Source: Tenacibaculum sp. 190524A02b
GTDB taxonomy: Bacteria; Bacteroidota; Bacteroidia; Flavobacteriales; Flavobacteriaceae
NCBI RefSeq assembly: GCF_964036645.1
Contig: NZ_OZ038525.1
Span: 1,473,501 to 1,537,500, forward strand
Direction: 5' to 3'
DNA: 64,000 bases
In this document: positions 7,867 to 16,307 of the stretch, in pieces
How positions within the stretch are numbered: the stretch's first letter is position 1
How the letters are laid out: every line of letters begins with the position of its first letter
The notes under the pieces: generated by a model
The model's input: the letters and a program-made list of their open reading frames with translations, nothing else
The model's database searches: none
What the model was told of the DNA's origin: nothing
Position numbers and translations under genes: made by a program

Positions 7867-8244
7867 CTAAATACAATTTCTACAGCTCCCTAACAATAAC
7901 AACTGCGCTGAGTTTATTTGATAATTGGCTATGGTTGGTATTGTTACATCAATAGAAATACATTCTACAGCTCCACACTCTTGACATTGAAAATGTGGAT
8001 GTACATCTATATGTTTTTCTGAGGAACAGCCTGTACATTTTGCATACCACTTGATTCCTGATTTTCCTAAAAAACTATGGATGATTCCATCATGCTCTAA
8101 TCTATCTAAAATTCTATATACTGTTGATTTGTTCATTTCTTTTTTTAGCATATCTACTAAATCAACTACAGAAATTGCTTGTTTACTTTTATCAAAGTAG
8201 TTTACTATTGTATTTACTGATTTGGTTTTTCTAATAACACTCAT
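7867..8244 (-). CDS. Fur-family metal-dependent repressor, probably Zur-type
   Basis: A 125-residue Fur-family protein with an N-terminal winged helix (KSTVYRILDRLEHDGIIH, about residues 39-56) and a C-terminal metal domain. Structural zinc cysteines are C87/C90 (CQEC) and C121/C124 (CRNC), with additional C70 and C73 and the sensing-site histidines H78, H82 and H84. Neighbourhood argues for zinc rather than iron: it is divergent from a MerC-like protein and a zinc-dependent GTP cyclohydrolase. Its own -7 box (8326-8333) overlaps the shared control region, so autoregulation is likely. It is shorter than typical Fur at the N-terminus. Confidence 0.83.
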   Translation of the reverse strand: MSVIRKTKSVNTIVNYFDKSKQAISVVDLVDMLKKEMNKSTVYRILDRLEHDGIIHSFLGKSGIKWYAKCTGCSSEKHIDVHPHFQCQECGAVECISIDVTIPTIANYQINSAQLLLLGSCRNCI

Positions 8245-8325
8245 ACCCTCATTTTTATTCCTTTACGATTACATGTAGCCTTCTTTGTTTAAAAATAATT
8301 GTTTTAAACATGTAATTTCATATGT

Positions 8326-8333
8326 CAAATATA
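8326..8333 (-). promoter_or_regulatory. promoter of the Fur/Zur-type repressor gene
   Basis: TATATTTG on the minus strand fits TAnnTTTG, and a TTG on that strand (8354-8356) sits 20 bases upstream as a -33 element. It lies back to back with the merC promoter. Confidence 0.6.
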
Positions 8334-8344
8334 AAACTACCTAG

Positions 8345-8373
8345 TTGCAATAACAAATATTTATCTATATTTG
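8345..8373 (+). promoter_or_regulatory. promoter of the merC-folE operon
   Basis: TTG at 8345-8347, an 18-base spacer and TATATTTG at 8366-8373 match the Bacteroidota -33/-7 promoter. The start codon is 27 bases downstream. Both elements contain or touch TTGCAA sequence, the likely repressor target. Confidence 0.65.
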
Positions 8374-8389
8374 CAACCTAGTCGCAATT
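8369..8389. promoter_or_regulatory. candidate Fur/Zur operator overlapping the merC promoter
   Basis: An inverted repeat with arms ATTTGCAAC and GTCGCAATT around a CTA spacer (7 of 9 pairs match). A further half-site GTTGCAAT lies at 8344-8351 after another CTA. A very similar palindrome, AATGCAAC-ATA-GTTGCATT, lies at 47050-47068. Binding here would block transcription of merC-folE and probably of the repressor gene. Confidence 0.5.
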
Positions 8390-8400
8390 AAATAAATTAA

Positions 8401-8793
8401 ATGATACTTACACGACAATCGGATGCCTTAGGTGCTGTTGCTAGTAGCTTGTGTGCTTTTCACTGTTTTGTTACTCCTATACTTTTTGCTGTACAAACTT
8501 GCTCTGCAGCATGTAGTCATGGTTCTTCTACTCCTAGTTGGTGGGGTTTTATTGATTATATTTTTATAGGTGTTTCCTTATTGGCTGTATATGCTTCTTC
8601 TAAGTCTACTTCTTCAAATTGGATTAAATATTTGCTATGGGTTAGCTGGATACTTTGTGCTACGGTTATTTTCATGGAGAAAACACAGCTGCTTTCATTA
8701 CCTGAAATTACTATTTATTTTCCTTCTTTACTTTTAGCTTTCTTGCATTTATATAATAGAAAGCATTTTAGTTGTAAAGAAAGTGAATGTTAA
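8401..8793 (+). CDS. MerC-family membrane protein
   Basis: A 130-residue protein with about four membrane helices and the MerC pattern: an N-terminal DALGAVASSLCAFHC segment carrying the paired cysteines of the first helix and a Cys-rich cytosolic tail ending FSCKESEC. MerC proteins carry Hg(II) across the inner membrane, but in many Bacteroidota relatives sit next to a Fur/Zur regulator, where moving zinc or another soft metal is a more likely role. It follows a Zur-like operator and is 24 bases upstream of folE, so the two are co-transcribed. No other mercury resistance genes are nearby. Confidence 0.8.
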   Translation: MILTRQSDALGAVASSLCAFHCFVTPILFAVQTCSAACSHGSSTPSWWGFIDYIFIGVSLLAVYASSKSTSSNWIKYLLWVSWILCATVIFMEKTQLLSLPEITIYFPSLLLAFLHLYNRKHFSCKESEC

Positions 8794-8817
8794 ACCTTTA
8801 TTATTAAAACACAAGAA

Positions 8818-9489
8818 ATGCCTAACGATACTAAAGATTTTATTGGTGACAACCATATTTCAACAAATACTGATACGCCTCTTAGAACGGATGCTTTTGC
8901 TAAAAGTGAGGATGAGAAAATAGCTTCTATACAAGGTTATTTTTCGAAAATAATGGAAGAATTAGGTTTGGATTTATCCGACGATAGTTTGTCTGGAACT
9001 CCTTATAGAGTAGCTAAAATGTATGTAAAAGAGTTGTTTTATGGTTTAAATCCTAAATATAAACCTAAGCTTACCACTTTTGAAAATAAATATGGGTATC
9101 AAAAAATACTTATAGAGCAGAATATTACTATTGATTCTTCTTGTGAGCATCATTTTTTACCTATTATAGGACAAGCTCATATTGGGTATATTCCTAGCAA
9201 AAGAGTTGTAGGGCTTTCTAAAATTAATAGACTTGTTGATTATTATGCGCATAGGCCTCAAGTGCAGGAACGATTATGTCAACAAATTCATAAAGACCTT
9301 AAAGAGGCGCTGGCTACTGAGGATATTATTATTATGATACAAGCAAAACATCTTTGTGTTTCTTCTAGAGGGATTAAAGATAAAAGTAGTTACACTACTA
9401 CTTTAGAATATGGTGGCGTGTTTAATAATGAAGTTTACCGAAATGAGTTTTTTAGACTTATTCAACCCAATAACAATCCATCAGTATAA
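8818..9489 (+). CDS. folE: GTP cyclohydrolase I (type IA)
   Basis: Converts GTP to 7,8-dihydroneopterin triphosphate, the first step to tetrahydrofolate and related pterins. The 223-residue protein has all zinc ligands of the IA class: C109 and H112 in SSCEHHFLP and C180 in AKHLCVSSRGI. The N-terminal 30 residues are variable and probably disordered. It lies in an operon with a MerC-like protein behind a Zur-like operator rather than with folate genes, so it may be a second copy used during zinc shortage. That inference depends on another folE elsewhere in the genome. Confidence 0.92.
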   Translation: MPNDTKDFIGDNHISTNTDTPLRTDAFAKSEDEKIASIQGYFSKIMEELGLDLSDDSLSGTPYRVAKMYVKELFYGLNPKYKPKLTTFENKYGYQKILIEQNITIDSSCEHHFLPIIGQAHIGYIPSKRVVGLSKINRLVDYYAHRPQVQERLCQQIHKDLKEALATEDIIIMIQAKHLCVSSRGIKDKSSYTTTLEYGGVFNNEVYRNEFFRLIQPNNNPSV

Positions 9490-9582
9490 TACTATTTTTC
9501 TGACTTAAATTTATAGCATTCATTTCTAATAAAGATGCTTACCAAAAATCAATTAACCAATAACTTTCCTTTATTAAGAATC

Positions 9583-9618
9583 AAAAAGCGGTTGTCTAAA
9601 TATAGGCAACCGCTTTTT
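9583..9618 (+). terminator. terminator behind folE
   Basis: A 12-bp perfect stem, AAAAAGCGGTTG (9583-9594) with CAACCGCTTTTT (9607-9618), 12-base loop and T run. Likely the end of the merC-folE transcript; the A/T arms make it usable in both directions. Confidence 0.8.
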
Positions 9619-9757
9619 AAGTATAAAACACTTTTATATTATGAAGTGATTAAAACTTTTTTATTAATAGCTTAATAGATATAAAATATATTTACAATTG
9701 ATAAAATTAAAAATACTAACTCCTTATTGATAATTACAAAATCTTACAATAAATACT

Positions 9758-10567
9758 CTACATATTTTGTGTGTAGTAATTATAATCCTTTAAAACAGTT
9801 TCTATAAACTCCATATCATTTTCTTGTGATTTTATTTGAGTAACCTCTTCTATTTTTTTTCTTAATTTTTTAATTGTTTTATAATCTCTTGATTCTTTTG
9901 CCCCAGAAAAAGTGTCTTTTATAATACGTGCATCATTATCTGACAACTTTATTACTGCTGCATACTTTGGCTTGTACTTTTCTGTAATCTCTTCAAGAAT
10001 AGTTTGCGAAAAAGCTGCGTCATCTTTTAAATTTACAACTACTGTATTGGCCGAGATATCTCCTACTCTTTGATTGTTTTTTGTGATTATGATAGCTATA
10101 AAACCTATCATTTTACCTATTAAAAATATCACCCAAATAAGTCCTAAATATCGATCTAACCCTAAAGAAAAAACATAAATCAGTATTAAAATAAAAAAAT
10201 TAAAGTCAACTACCCTCATAAACCATCTCATCATATAATCCGTTACAGAAGGTTTAAATCCTTCAATATTAACAACCCTTAGCTTTAATAATTTTTTACC
10301 TATGGTTTGTCCGTTTAAAAGAATTTCTGTGTATAAAGAATAAAAAGTTATAGGTAAAAACAACATGATATCAATAGCTTTAACAGACCATGCATCTCCA
10401 TCTACAGCCGCTTTAATTAACGTAAAATTAAATAGTGATATAATCAAGTACAAATACGCAAACTTTACTATGTTATCTATAAAAAAAGCTAGTATTCTTA
10501 AACCTATATTAGCTAATTCAAAATTTATTTTAACATTTTGTGTGGTATTTACTTGCAGTCTTTTCAT
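9758..10567 (-). CDS. RDD family membrane protein
   Basis: A 269-residue protein. The RDD domain covers roughly residues 10-175, with membrane helices, the N-terminal RILAFFIDN motif, GQTIGKKLLKLRVV in the middle and RVGDISANTVVV near residues 167-178. A cytosolic helical tail of about 90 residues follows. RDD proteins are poorly characterised; some act in ion transport or stress. It is divergent from the SpoIIM/MoxR/DUF58 operon, a pairing common in Bacteroidota, and probably functions with it at the membrane. Confidence 0.87.
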   Translation of the reverse strand: MKRLQVNTTQNVKINFELANIGLRILAFFIDNIVKFAYLYLIISLFNFTLIKAAVDGDAWSVKAIDIMLFLPITFYSLYTEILLNGQTIGKKLLKLRVVNIEGFKPSVTDYMMRWFMRVVDFNFFILILIYVFSLGLDRYLGLIWVIFLIGKMIGFIAIIITKNNQRVGDISANTVVVNLKDDAAFSQTILEEITEKYKPKYAAVIKLSDNDARIIKDTFSGAKESRDYKTIKKLRKKIEEVTQIKSQENDMEFIETVLKDYNYYTQNM

Positions 10568-10575
10568 ACATTATT

Positions 10576-10583
10576 TATTTTTG
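10576..10583 (+). promoter_or_regulatory. -7 promoter box of the SpoIIM-MoxR operon
   Basis: TATTTTTG fits TAnnTTTG and lies only 5 bases before the ATG at 10589, so the message would be nearly leaderless. It also argues against the longer start at 10538. Confidence 0.45.
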
Positions 10584-10588
10584 CTCTA

Positions 10589-11554
10589 ATGAGAGAGGTA
10601 GCTTTTATTAAGCAAAATAAAGAAAAATGGCTTGAATTTGAACAAGTAATTTCAAATAATTACAAAAAAAGCCCAGACGAAATTGCTGATTTACATATTA
10701 AAATCATGAACGATTTGTCTTACGCACAGTCGTTTTACCCAAAAAGTAATGTGGTTTTATATTTGAACAAATTAGCTAAAAAAAGTTATGAAAAAATTTA
10801 CCACACTAAAAAACAAGATAAGAACACAATTTTACAGTTCTTTTTTGAAAAGATACCTCTATTAGCCTATAAACATAGAAAGTATATATACATTTCTTTT
10901 ATTTTCTTCTTTATTTGTTTCTTTATTGGTCTATTATCAACTTTTAATGATAACGGATTTGCTAGAGAAATATTAGGTGATTCTTATATTGATGAAACGT
11001 TAGAAAATATTGAAAGTGGAGATGCTTTAGCTATTTATAAAAATGGAAGTAATTGGGGAAGTTTTATTGGTATTTTTGATAACAACCTACGAGTTGGGCT
11101 TAATATGTTTTTATCTGGTTTATTTATTGGCTTAGGTACTGGTTATTATATTGTTTATAATGGTATTATGGTGGCTGTTTTCCAAGCTTTCTTTTTTCAA
11201 AACAATACTTTTTTAGATAGCTTAAAAGGTATTTGGATACATGGAACTTATGAGATTTTTGCTATGATTATTGAAGCTGCTGCTGGTTATATTATTGGTG
11301 CTAGTATTTTATTTCCAGGCTCTTTAAGTAGATTAGAATCTTTTAAAAAAGGATTACGTGAAGCTTTTTTGATTTTTTTAAGCACTATTCCTTTTACTTT
11401 TATTGCTGCATTTTTAGAAGGGTACGTTACGCGCTATTATAATGAAATGCCTACTATTTTTTGTTTTTTCATTATACTCCTTTGCTTGGTATCTATATCT
11501 TATTATTACTTAATCCTACCATACAAAGTAGCTTCTAAACACCAATTACGTTAA
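10589..11554 (+). CDS. SpoIIM-family (DUF95) membrane protein
   Basis: A 321-residue protein with a cytosolic N-terminal helical part starting MREVAFIKQNKEKWLEFEQV and then about five to six membrane helices with the SpoIIM-type core (NNLRVGLNMFLSGLFIGLG, WIHGTYEIFAMIIEAAAGY). The start at 10589 is chosen because a -7 box sits just before it and the upstream extension overlaps the divergent RDD gene. The family name comes from sporulation but Bacteroidota members have no such role; they occur with MoxR and DUF58 genes in a putative membrane stress module. Its TAA overlaps the next ATG by one base (TAATG). Confidence 0.87.
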   Translation: MREVAFIKQNKEKWLEFEQVISNNYKKSPDEIADLHIKIMNDLSYAQSFYPKSNVVLYLNKLAKKSYEKIYHTKKQDKNTILQFFFEKIPLLAYKHRKYIYISFIFFFICFFIGLLSTFNDNGFAREILGDSYIDETLENIESGDALAIYKNGSNWGSFIGIFDNNLRVGLNMFLSGLFIGLGTGYYIVYNGIMVAVFQAFFFQNNTFLDSLKGIWIHGTYEIFAMIIEAAAGYIIGASILFPGSLSRLESFKKGLREAFLIFLSTIPFTFIAAFLEGYVTRYYNEMPTIFCFFIILLCLVSISYYYLILPYKVASKHQLR

Positions 11555-12276
11555 TGAAAAAGATACTTGTACTTATACTGTTAATCAATAGTTTTAATCT
11601 ATTTCCACTAGAAAGTACTCATAAATTCTTAGCTCAAATAGAACAAGACAGTTTATCTTATGCTAAGAGTAGTGATTTTTCAAAACAACGGGAGTTTAAA
11701 GAAGATTTAAAAACTAAATACAATTCTAGGGATTTTATTTATAAAGAAGAAAAGGTAAAAAAGAGAAATACTCCAAAAATAAATAATAATAGCCTTGGGT
11801 TTCTTAAAGGATTAGCAAGTTTTATGGGAACTATCTTTCCATACTTGTTAGCATTAATTGTCATTTTTATTCTTGTAAAAACGTTTGTTTATAACGATAA
11901 AGACTTCTGGAAGTTTTCTAAACTAAAAAAGAAAGTTTCTAAAAAGATTATTTATAGTGAGGAAGAAGATAATATTGATGAAAATGATTACGAAAAATTA
12001 TTACTAAGAGCTATTAAAAACAAAGAGTATAGATTGGCTACACGGTATTACTATCTTTCAGTTTTGAAAAAAATGAATCACAAAGAACTTATTGATTTTC
12101 ACAAAGATAAAACTAATTCTCAATACCTTTTTGAATTGAAAGATAGTGAAATAAGAAAACAGTTTTCATATTTACTATACATCTATGATTATGTTTGGTA
12201 TGGAGAGTTCCCTATTAATGAATTACAGTTTAATACTATTGAAAATAGCTATAAAGATTTTATCAAAAAAATATAA
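11554..12276 (+). CDS. DUF4129-type membrane protein
   Basis: A 240-residue protein with an N-terminal signal or anchor (residues 1-17), a periplasmic part, one membrane helix at about residues 95-112 and a cytosolic C-terminal domain. The segment RAIKNKEYRLATRYYYLSVL and the later YDYVWYGEFPI match the DUF4129 pattern found in these MoxR gene clusters. The function is unknown. Its start overlaps the SpoIIM stop by one base and its stop directly abuts the next start, so expression is tightly coupled. Confidence 0.8.
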   Translation: MKKILVLILLINSFNLFPLESTHKFLAQIEQDSLSYAKSSDFSKQREFKEDLKTKYNSRDFIYKEEKVKKRNTPKINNNSLGFLKGLASFMGTIFPYLLALIVIFILVKTFVYNDKDFWKFSKLKKKVSKKIIYSEEEDNIDENDYEKLLLRAIKNKEYRLATRYYYLSVLKKMNHKELIDFHKDKTNSQYLFELKDSEIRKQFSYLLYIYDYVWYGEFPINELQFNTIENSYKDFIKKI

Positions 12277-13494
12277 TTGAAGACTTTTAATCACATATTA
12301 CTAATAACTTATATACTTACTTCCTTTTTACTTACTGGATGTAAAAAAACAAATTGGTATGAAAACTATCGTGAAAGTTCAAAAGAACCTTTTGGAACTT
12401 ATATAATACGTAATGAAGTCTCAGGTTTATTTAATAACAATGAGGTTATATATTTAAAGAAAAATATTTTTGACTATTTTGACGATACATACTATGATAA
12501 TGAAGCTGACTATGCTAATTATATATGTATTAAAGCATACGCAAATAAACTTGATAAAGTATCTATTAATCGTTTATTAGAATTTGTTGATGCAGGTAAC
12601 CAAGCCTTTTTATCTTTAAATTATTTTAATGATGATTTAAGAAGTATTTTGGATTTTGAAACAGAAAACCTAGATACTGATTCGCTTTCTATTAAAAGTT
12701 TAAAAGCTTTAAAAGGAGATTTATTCTTATACCAAAAGAATAACAAATTTAAATCACAAGAATACTCTTTTGATAGAAATATTAGAAAAAACTATTTTTC
12801 AAAATTCAATTCAAAAAACACCACCGTTTTAGGTTCTCAAAATGTAAATGGTATTAAATATCCTAATTTTATAAAAATAAAACATGGTAATGGTACTGTA
12901 TACTTACATACACAACCCATAACTTTTACAAACTATTTTTTATTAAAAAATAATAAGACCTATACAGAAAACGTATTTTCTTTTTTACCTGACAATACCA
13001 TTATTTGGGATCCTCAAATACGAAAAAGAAAAAACTCAAATCAAAAGGAAAATAAATCTGTTTTTAAATTCTTTTGGAAACATAACTCACTAAAATGGTC
13101 TTTATATGTTGCCTTTTTAGGATTACTTTTATTCCTAATTTTTAACGCAAAAAGAAAACAAAGAACCATTCCTCCTATTGAAAAACTAAAAAACTCTACA
13201 GTAGATTTTACACATACTATTGCTAACCTCTACCTAAAAGAAGATAATCATAAAAACCTAGCTACTAAAAAAATAATGTATTTTTTAGAACGCATTAGAA
13301 CTAAATATTTATTAAATACGCAACAATTGAATTCAGACTTTATTGAAAAGCTTGCTTCTAAATCTGGAAATAAGTTAAGTACAACAAAATACTTAATCAA
13401 TACCATTATTGCGATTGACAAAAAATCTGAATGTACTCAAGATGAATTAATGCGTTTAAATACTCTTATTGAAAACTTTTTTGAAAATAAATAA
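12277..13494 (+). CDS. DUF4350-type lipoprotein with C-terminal membrane helix
   Basis: A 405-residue protein. It starts with TTG immediately after the preceding TAA; this start is supported because it gives a complete lipoprotein signal with lipobox LTGC and Cys22, and no ATG would. The periplasmic domain (about residues 23-260) includes YANYICIKAYANKLDKVSI and a FVDAGNQAFLSLN segment like DUF4350, the ThuA-like domain of this cluster. A membrane helix at about 275-290 leads to a helical cytosolic domain. It is the third gene of the operon and precedes the MoxR ATPase by 2 bases. Confidence 0.78.
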   Translation: MKTFNHILLITYILTSFLLTGCKKTNWYENYRESSKEPFGTYIIRNEVSGLFNNNEVIYLKKNIFDYFDDTYYDNEADYANYICIKAYANKLDKVSINRLLEFVDAGNQAFLSLNYFNDDLRSILDFETENLDTDSLSIKSLKALKGDLFLYQKNNKFKSQEYSFDRNIRKNYFSKFNSKNTTVLGSQNVNGIKYPNFIKIKHGNGTVYLHTQPITFTNYFLLKNNKTYTENVFSFLPDNTIIWDPQIRKRKNSNQKENKSVFKFFWKHNSLKWSLYVAFLGLLLFLIFNAKRKQRTIPPIEKLKNSTVDFTHTIANLYLKEDNHKNLATKKIMYFLERIRTKYLLNTQQLNSDFIEKLASKSGNKLSTTKYLINTIIAIDKKSECTQDELMRLNTLIENFFENK

Positions 13495-13496
13495 TT

Positions 13497-14495
13497 ATGG
13501 AAGATACAACTAACAATACTGATAATTTAGAATTTGAAAACAGAATTGACTTATCTGAATTACAAGAAAGTGTTTATCAAATTAAATCACAATTAGGAAA
13601 AATAATTGTTGGTCAGAAAAACATGATTGACCTACTTGTTGTTGCTATTCTTTCTGATGGCCATGCCTTAATTGAAGGAGTTCCTGGCGTTGCTAAAACT
13701 ATCACCGCCAAACTATTATCTAGAACCATGTCTGTAGATTTTAGTAGAATTCAATTTACGCCAGACTTAATGCCTTCTGATATATTAGGAACTTCTGTTT
13801 TTAATGTAAAGACTTCTGAATTTGAATTTAAAAAAGGCCCTATTTTTTCCAATATGATTTTGATTGATGAAATTAATAGAGCTCCTGCTAAAACACAAGC
13901 CGCTCTATTTGAAGTTATGGAAGAAAAGCAAATTACCATAGACGGTAGTACTTATAAAATGAGCGAGCCTTTTATTGTGTTAGCTACTCAAAACCCAGTT
14001 GAACAAGAAGGAACTTATAGGTTACCTGAGGCACAATTAGATCGTTTTTTATTTAAAATAAATGTAGATTATCCTACACCGGAAGAAGAATTTGAAATAG
14101 TTACTAGAGAACAAGCTTTAATAAATGGAAATAAAATAGATAAAATAGAAACGGTTATATCTTCTGAGAATATTTCAAAATATAGAAATCTAGTTACACA
14201 AATTAAAGTAGAAGAACATTTACTAAAATACATATCAAACATTGTAGTAAATACAAGAAGTAATTCATTTTTATTTTTAGGAGCTTCGCCAAGAGCAAGT
14301 ATTGCTATTTTAAAAGCTTCAAAAGCTTTTGCAGGTATAAATGGACGTGACTTTGTAACTCCTGAAGATATTAAAAATGCGGCTATTCCTGTGCTTCAAC
14401 ATAGGGTTATTGTAACTCCAGAAAGAGAAATGGAAGGCTTAACGAGTAAGCAAATTATTGAACAGATTATAGAATCAGTAGAAATTCCAAGGTAG
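13497..14495 (+). CDS. MoxR-family AAA+ ATPase
   Basis: A 332-residue AAA ATPase of the MoxR group. Walker A is the variant GVPGVAKT (about residues 62-69), Walker B is LIDEINRAP (about 121-129), sensor 1 is ATQNPVEQEGTYRLPEAQLD, and the C-terminal lid contains LGASPRASIAILKASKAF. MoxR proteins act as chaperones that mature or remodel partner complexes, often together with proteins carrying DUF58 or VWA domains. Here the DUF58 gene follows by 4 bases, so the two products probably work together on a membrane-associated target. Confidence 0.93.
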   Translation: MEDTTNNTDNLEFENRIDLSELQESVYQIKSQLGKIIVGQKNMIDLLVVAILSDGHALIEGVPGVAKTITAKLLSRTMSVDFSRIQFTPDLMPSDILGTSVFNVKTSEFEFKKGPIFSNMILIDEINRAPAKTQAALFEVMEEKQITIDGSTYKMSEPFIVLATQNPVEQEGTYRLPEAQLDRFLFKINVDYPTPEEEFEIVTREQALINGNKIDKIETVISSENISKYRNLVTQIKVEEHLLKYISNIVVNTRSNSFLFLGASPRASIAILKASKAFAGINGRDFVTPEDIKNAAIPVLQHRVIVTPEREMEGLTSKQIIEQIIESVEIPR

Positions 14496-14499
14496 TACA

Positions 14500-15834
14500 A
14501 TGAATAAATTTTATAATTCATTATTCTTAAACAATCGGCTTTTTTATGGGCTAGCACTTATTGCTATGTTATTTGTAGCTGGGTTCTTTATTCCTATGCT
14601 TTTTTCAATTGCTAAAATAGTATTGTTTATTATAGCTATCTTAACTTTAGTAGATATTACTTTACTATATGGTACAAAAAATGGATTTGAAATAGAACGA
14701 TTTTTACCTGAAAGATTATCAAATGGTGACGACAATAAAATATCTCTTGTTTTAAAAAGTAATTATAAATTTAACACGCATTCTATTTTAATAGAAGAAC
14801 TCCCCTACCAATTTCAAAAACATAATTTTACCTTTAAACAAATTTTGAAACCCAACCAAGAAAAAGGAATACATTATGATTTACACCCTGTAAAAAGAGG
14901 TGTTTATGACTTTGGTCATGTTAATGTATATGTAAGTTCACCTATACAACTAGCTACCAAAAAGTACATCTTAGGGAAAGAAAAACAGCTTAAATGCTAC
15001 CCTTCTTTTTTACGCTTAAGAGATTTTGATATAAAAGCAGTTTCTAATAATTTAAATACCTATGGTAGTAAAAAAATTAGAAGAATAGGACATTCTTTAG
15101 AGTTTGAGCAGATAAAAGAATATGTTTCTGGTGATGATATAAGAACTTTAAACTGGAAAGCTACCGCTAAACGAAATCAGTTAATGATTAATCAGTATGT
15201 AGAAGAAAAATCACAACCTGTTTATTCTATCATTGATAAAGGACGAGCTATGCAAATGCATTTTAACAATCTTTCTTTATTAGATTATGCTATTAATGCA
15301 ACCTTAGCGGTTAGTAATACTATTTTACGAAAACATGATAAAGCTGGTATGCTAACCTTTGCTAAAAAAATTGAGAGTATTGTTGTTGCAGAACAACGAA
15401 GTTCGCAAATGAACTTAATCTCCGAAGCTCTATACAATGTTTCTACTGATTTTCTTGAAGCGGATTATAGTTTACTATACGCTACTGTTAAAAGAAAAAT
15501 AACAAGTAGAAGTTTATTAATCCTTTATACAAATTTTGAAACATTAGATGCACTTCATAGACAACTCCCCTATTTACGTGCTATTGCTAAGAATCATTTA
15601 CTTCTAGTGGTTTTCTTTAAGAATACAGAGCTAAATAGCGTTGTAAATCAAAAAGCAACTTCTGTAGAAGATGTTTACGATAAAATAATTGCTGAAAAGT
15701 TTATGTATGAAAAGAAACAAATTGCTAATGAATTAAAAAAGTACGGTATCCAATCAGTACTCACTAAACCCGAAAATTTAACTGGAGATACCATCAATAA
15801 ATACTTAGAACTAAAATCGAGAGGTTTGTTTTAA
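14500..15834 (+). CDS. DUF58 domain protein
   Basis: A 444-residue protein with two N-terminal membrane helices (about residues 15-55), a beta-rich middle region, and the DUF58 signature EYVSGDDIRTLNWKATAKR at about 208-226, followed by a VWA-like fold (QPVYSIIDKGRAM and onwards). DUF58 proteins are the usual partner of MoxR ATPases. It is the last gene of the operon that begins at 10589. The family has no confirmed biochemical activity. Confidence 0.88.
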   Translation: MNKFYNSLFLNNRLFYGLALIAMLFVAGFFIPMLFSIAKIVLFIIAILTLVDITLLYGTKNGFEIERFLPERLSNGDDNKISLVLKSNYKFNTHSILIEELPYQFQKHNFTFKQILKPNQEKGIHYDLHPVKRGVYDFGHVNVYVSSPIQLATKKYILGKEKQLKCYPSFLRLRDFDIKAVSNNLNTYGSKKIRRIGHSLEFEQIKEYVSGDDIRTLNWKATAKRNQLMINQYVEEKSQPVYSIIDKGRAMQMHFNNLSLLDYAINATLAVSNTILRKHDKAGMLTFAKKIESIVVAEQRSSQMNLISEALYNVSTDFLEADYSLLYATVKRKITSRSLLILYTNFETLDALHRQLPYLRAIAKNHLLLVVFFKNTELNSVVNQKATSVEDVYDKIIAEKFMYEKKQIANELKKYGIQSVLTKPENLTGDTINKYLELKSRGLF

Positions 15835-15874
15835 TTAATTATATTTGCTCACTTTAACTATTAAATAATAAATT

Positions 15875-16264
15875 ATGAATTGGTATGTAAAAGTATTGAA
15901 ACAATACGCAGATTTTAATGGAAGAGCAAGAAGAACAGAATATTGGATGTTCACTCTTGTTAATTTAGTAATATCATGGAGTATTTTAGGTATTTCTTTT
16001 GCAACAGAATCTGGTACGCTTAGTATTCTAGCTAACTTATATTCTATTGCTGTTCTTCTACCTGGAGTAGCTGTTGCTGTTAGAAGACTACACGATGTGA
16101 ATAAAAGCGGATGGAATTTACTTTGGGCATTAATTCCAATAGTTGGTGCTATTATTCTTTTAGTATGGATGTGTACTGACAGCCACCCTGGAAAAAACAA
16201 ATGGGGTGATAACCCAAAAGGAATAGGTAACGATACAGCCATTGACTTAATTGGTAAAGAATAA
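15875..16264 (+). CDS. DUF805 small membrane protein
   Basis: A 129-residue membrane protein matching DUF805: start MNWYVKVLKQYADFNGRARR, about three helices, the RRLHDVNKSGWNLLW loop, and a hydrophilic tail with a KNKWGDNPKG motif. DUF805 proteins are widespread inner-membrane proteins of unknown function. It lies 40 bases after the DUF58 gene with no terminator between, so it may be read through from that operon, and is closed by a hairpin terminator. Confidence 0.88.
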   Translation: MNWYVKVLKQYADFNGRARRTEYWMFTLVNLVISWSILGISFATESGTLSILANLYSIAVLLPGVAVAVRRLHDVNKSGWNLLWALIPIVGAIILLVWMCTDSHPGKNKWGDNPKGIGNDTAIDLIGKE

Positions 16265-16267
16265 CTT

Positions 16268-16299
16268 AAAAGCGATACTAAATATAAAGTATCGCTTTT
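16268..16299. terminator. bidirectional terminator between DUF805 and EamA genes
   Basis: AAAAGCGATACT (16268-16279) pairs perfectly with AGTATCGCTTTT (16288-16299), 8-base loop, T run on the right and A run on the left. It serves both convergent genes. Confidence 0.85.
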
Positions 16300-16307
16300 T
16301 TTATGTT

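Noticed and set aside
8401..8793. Mercury resistance operon
   Set aside because: MerC-like protein only; no merA, merR, merT or merP, and the regulator is Fur/Zur-type.
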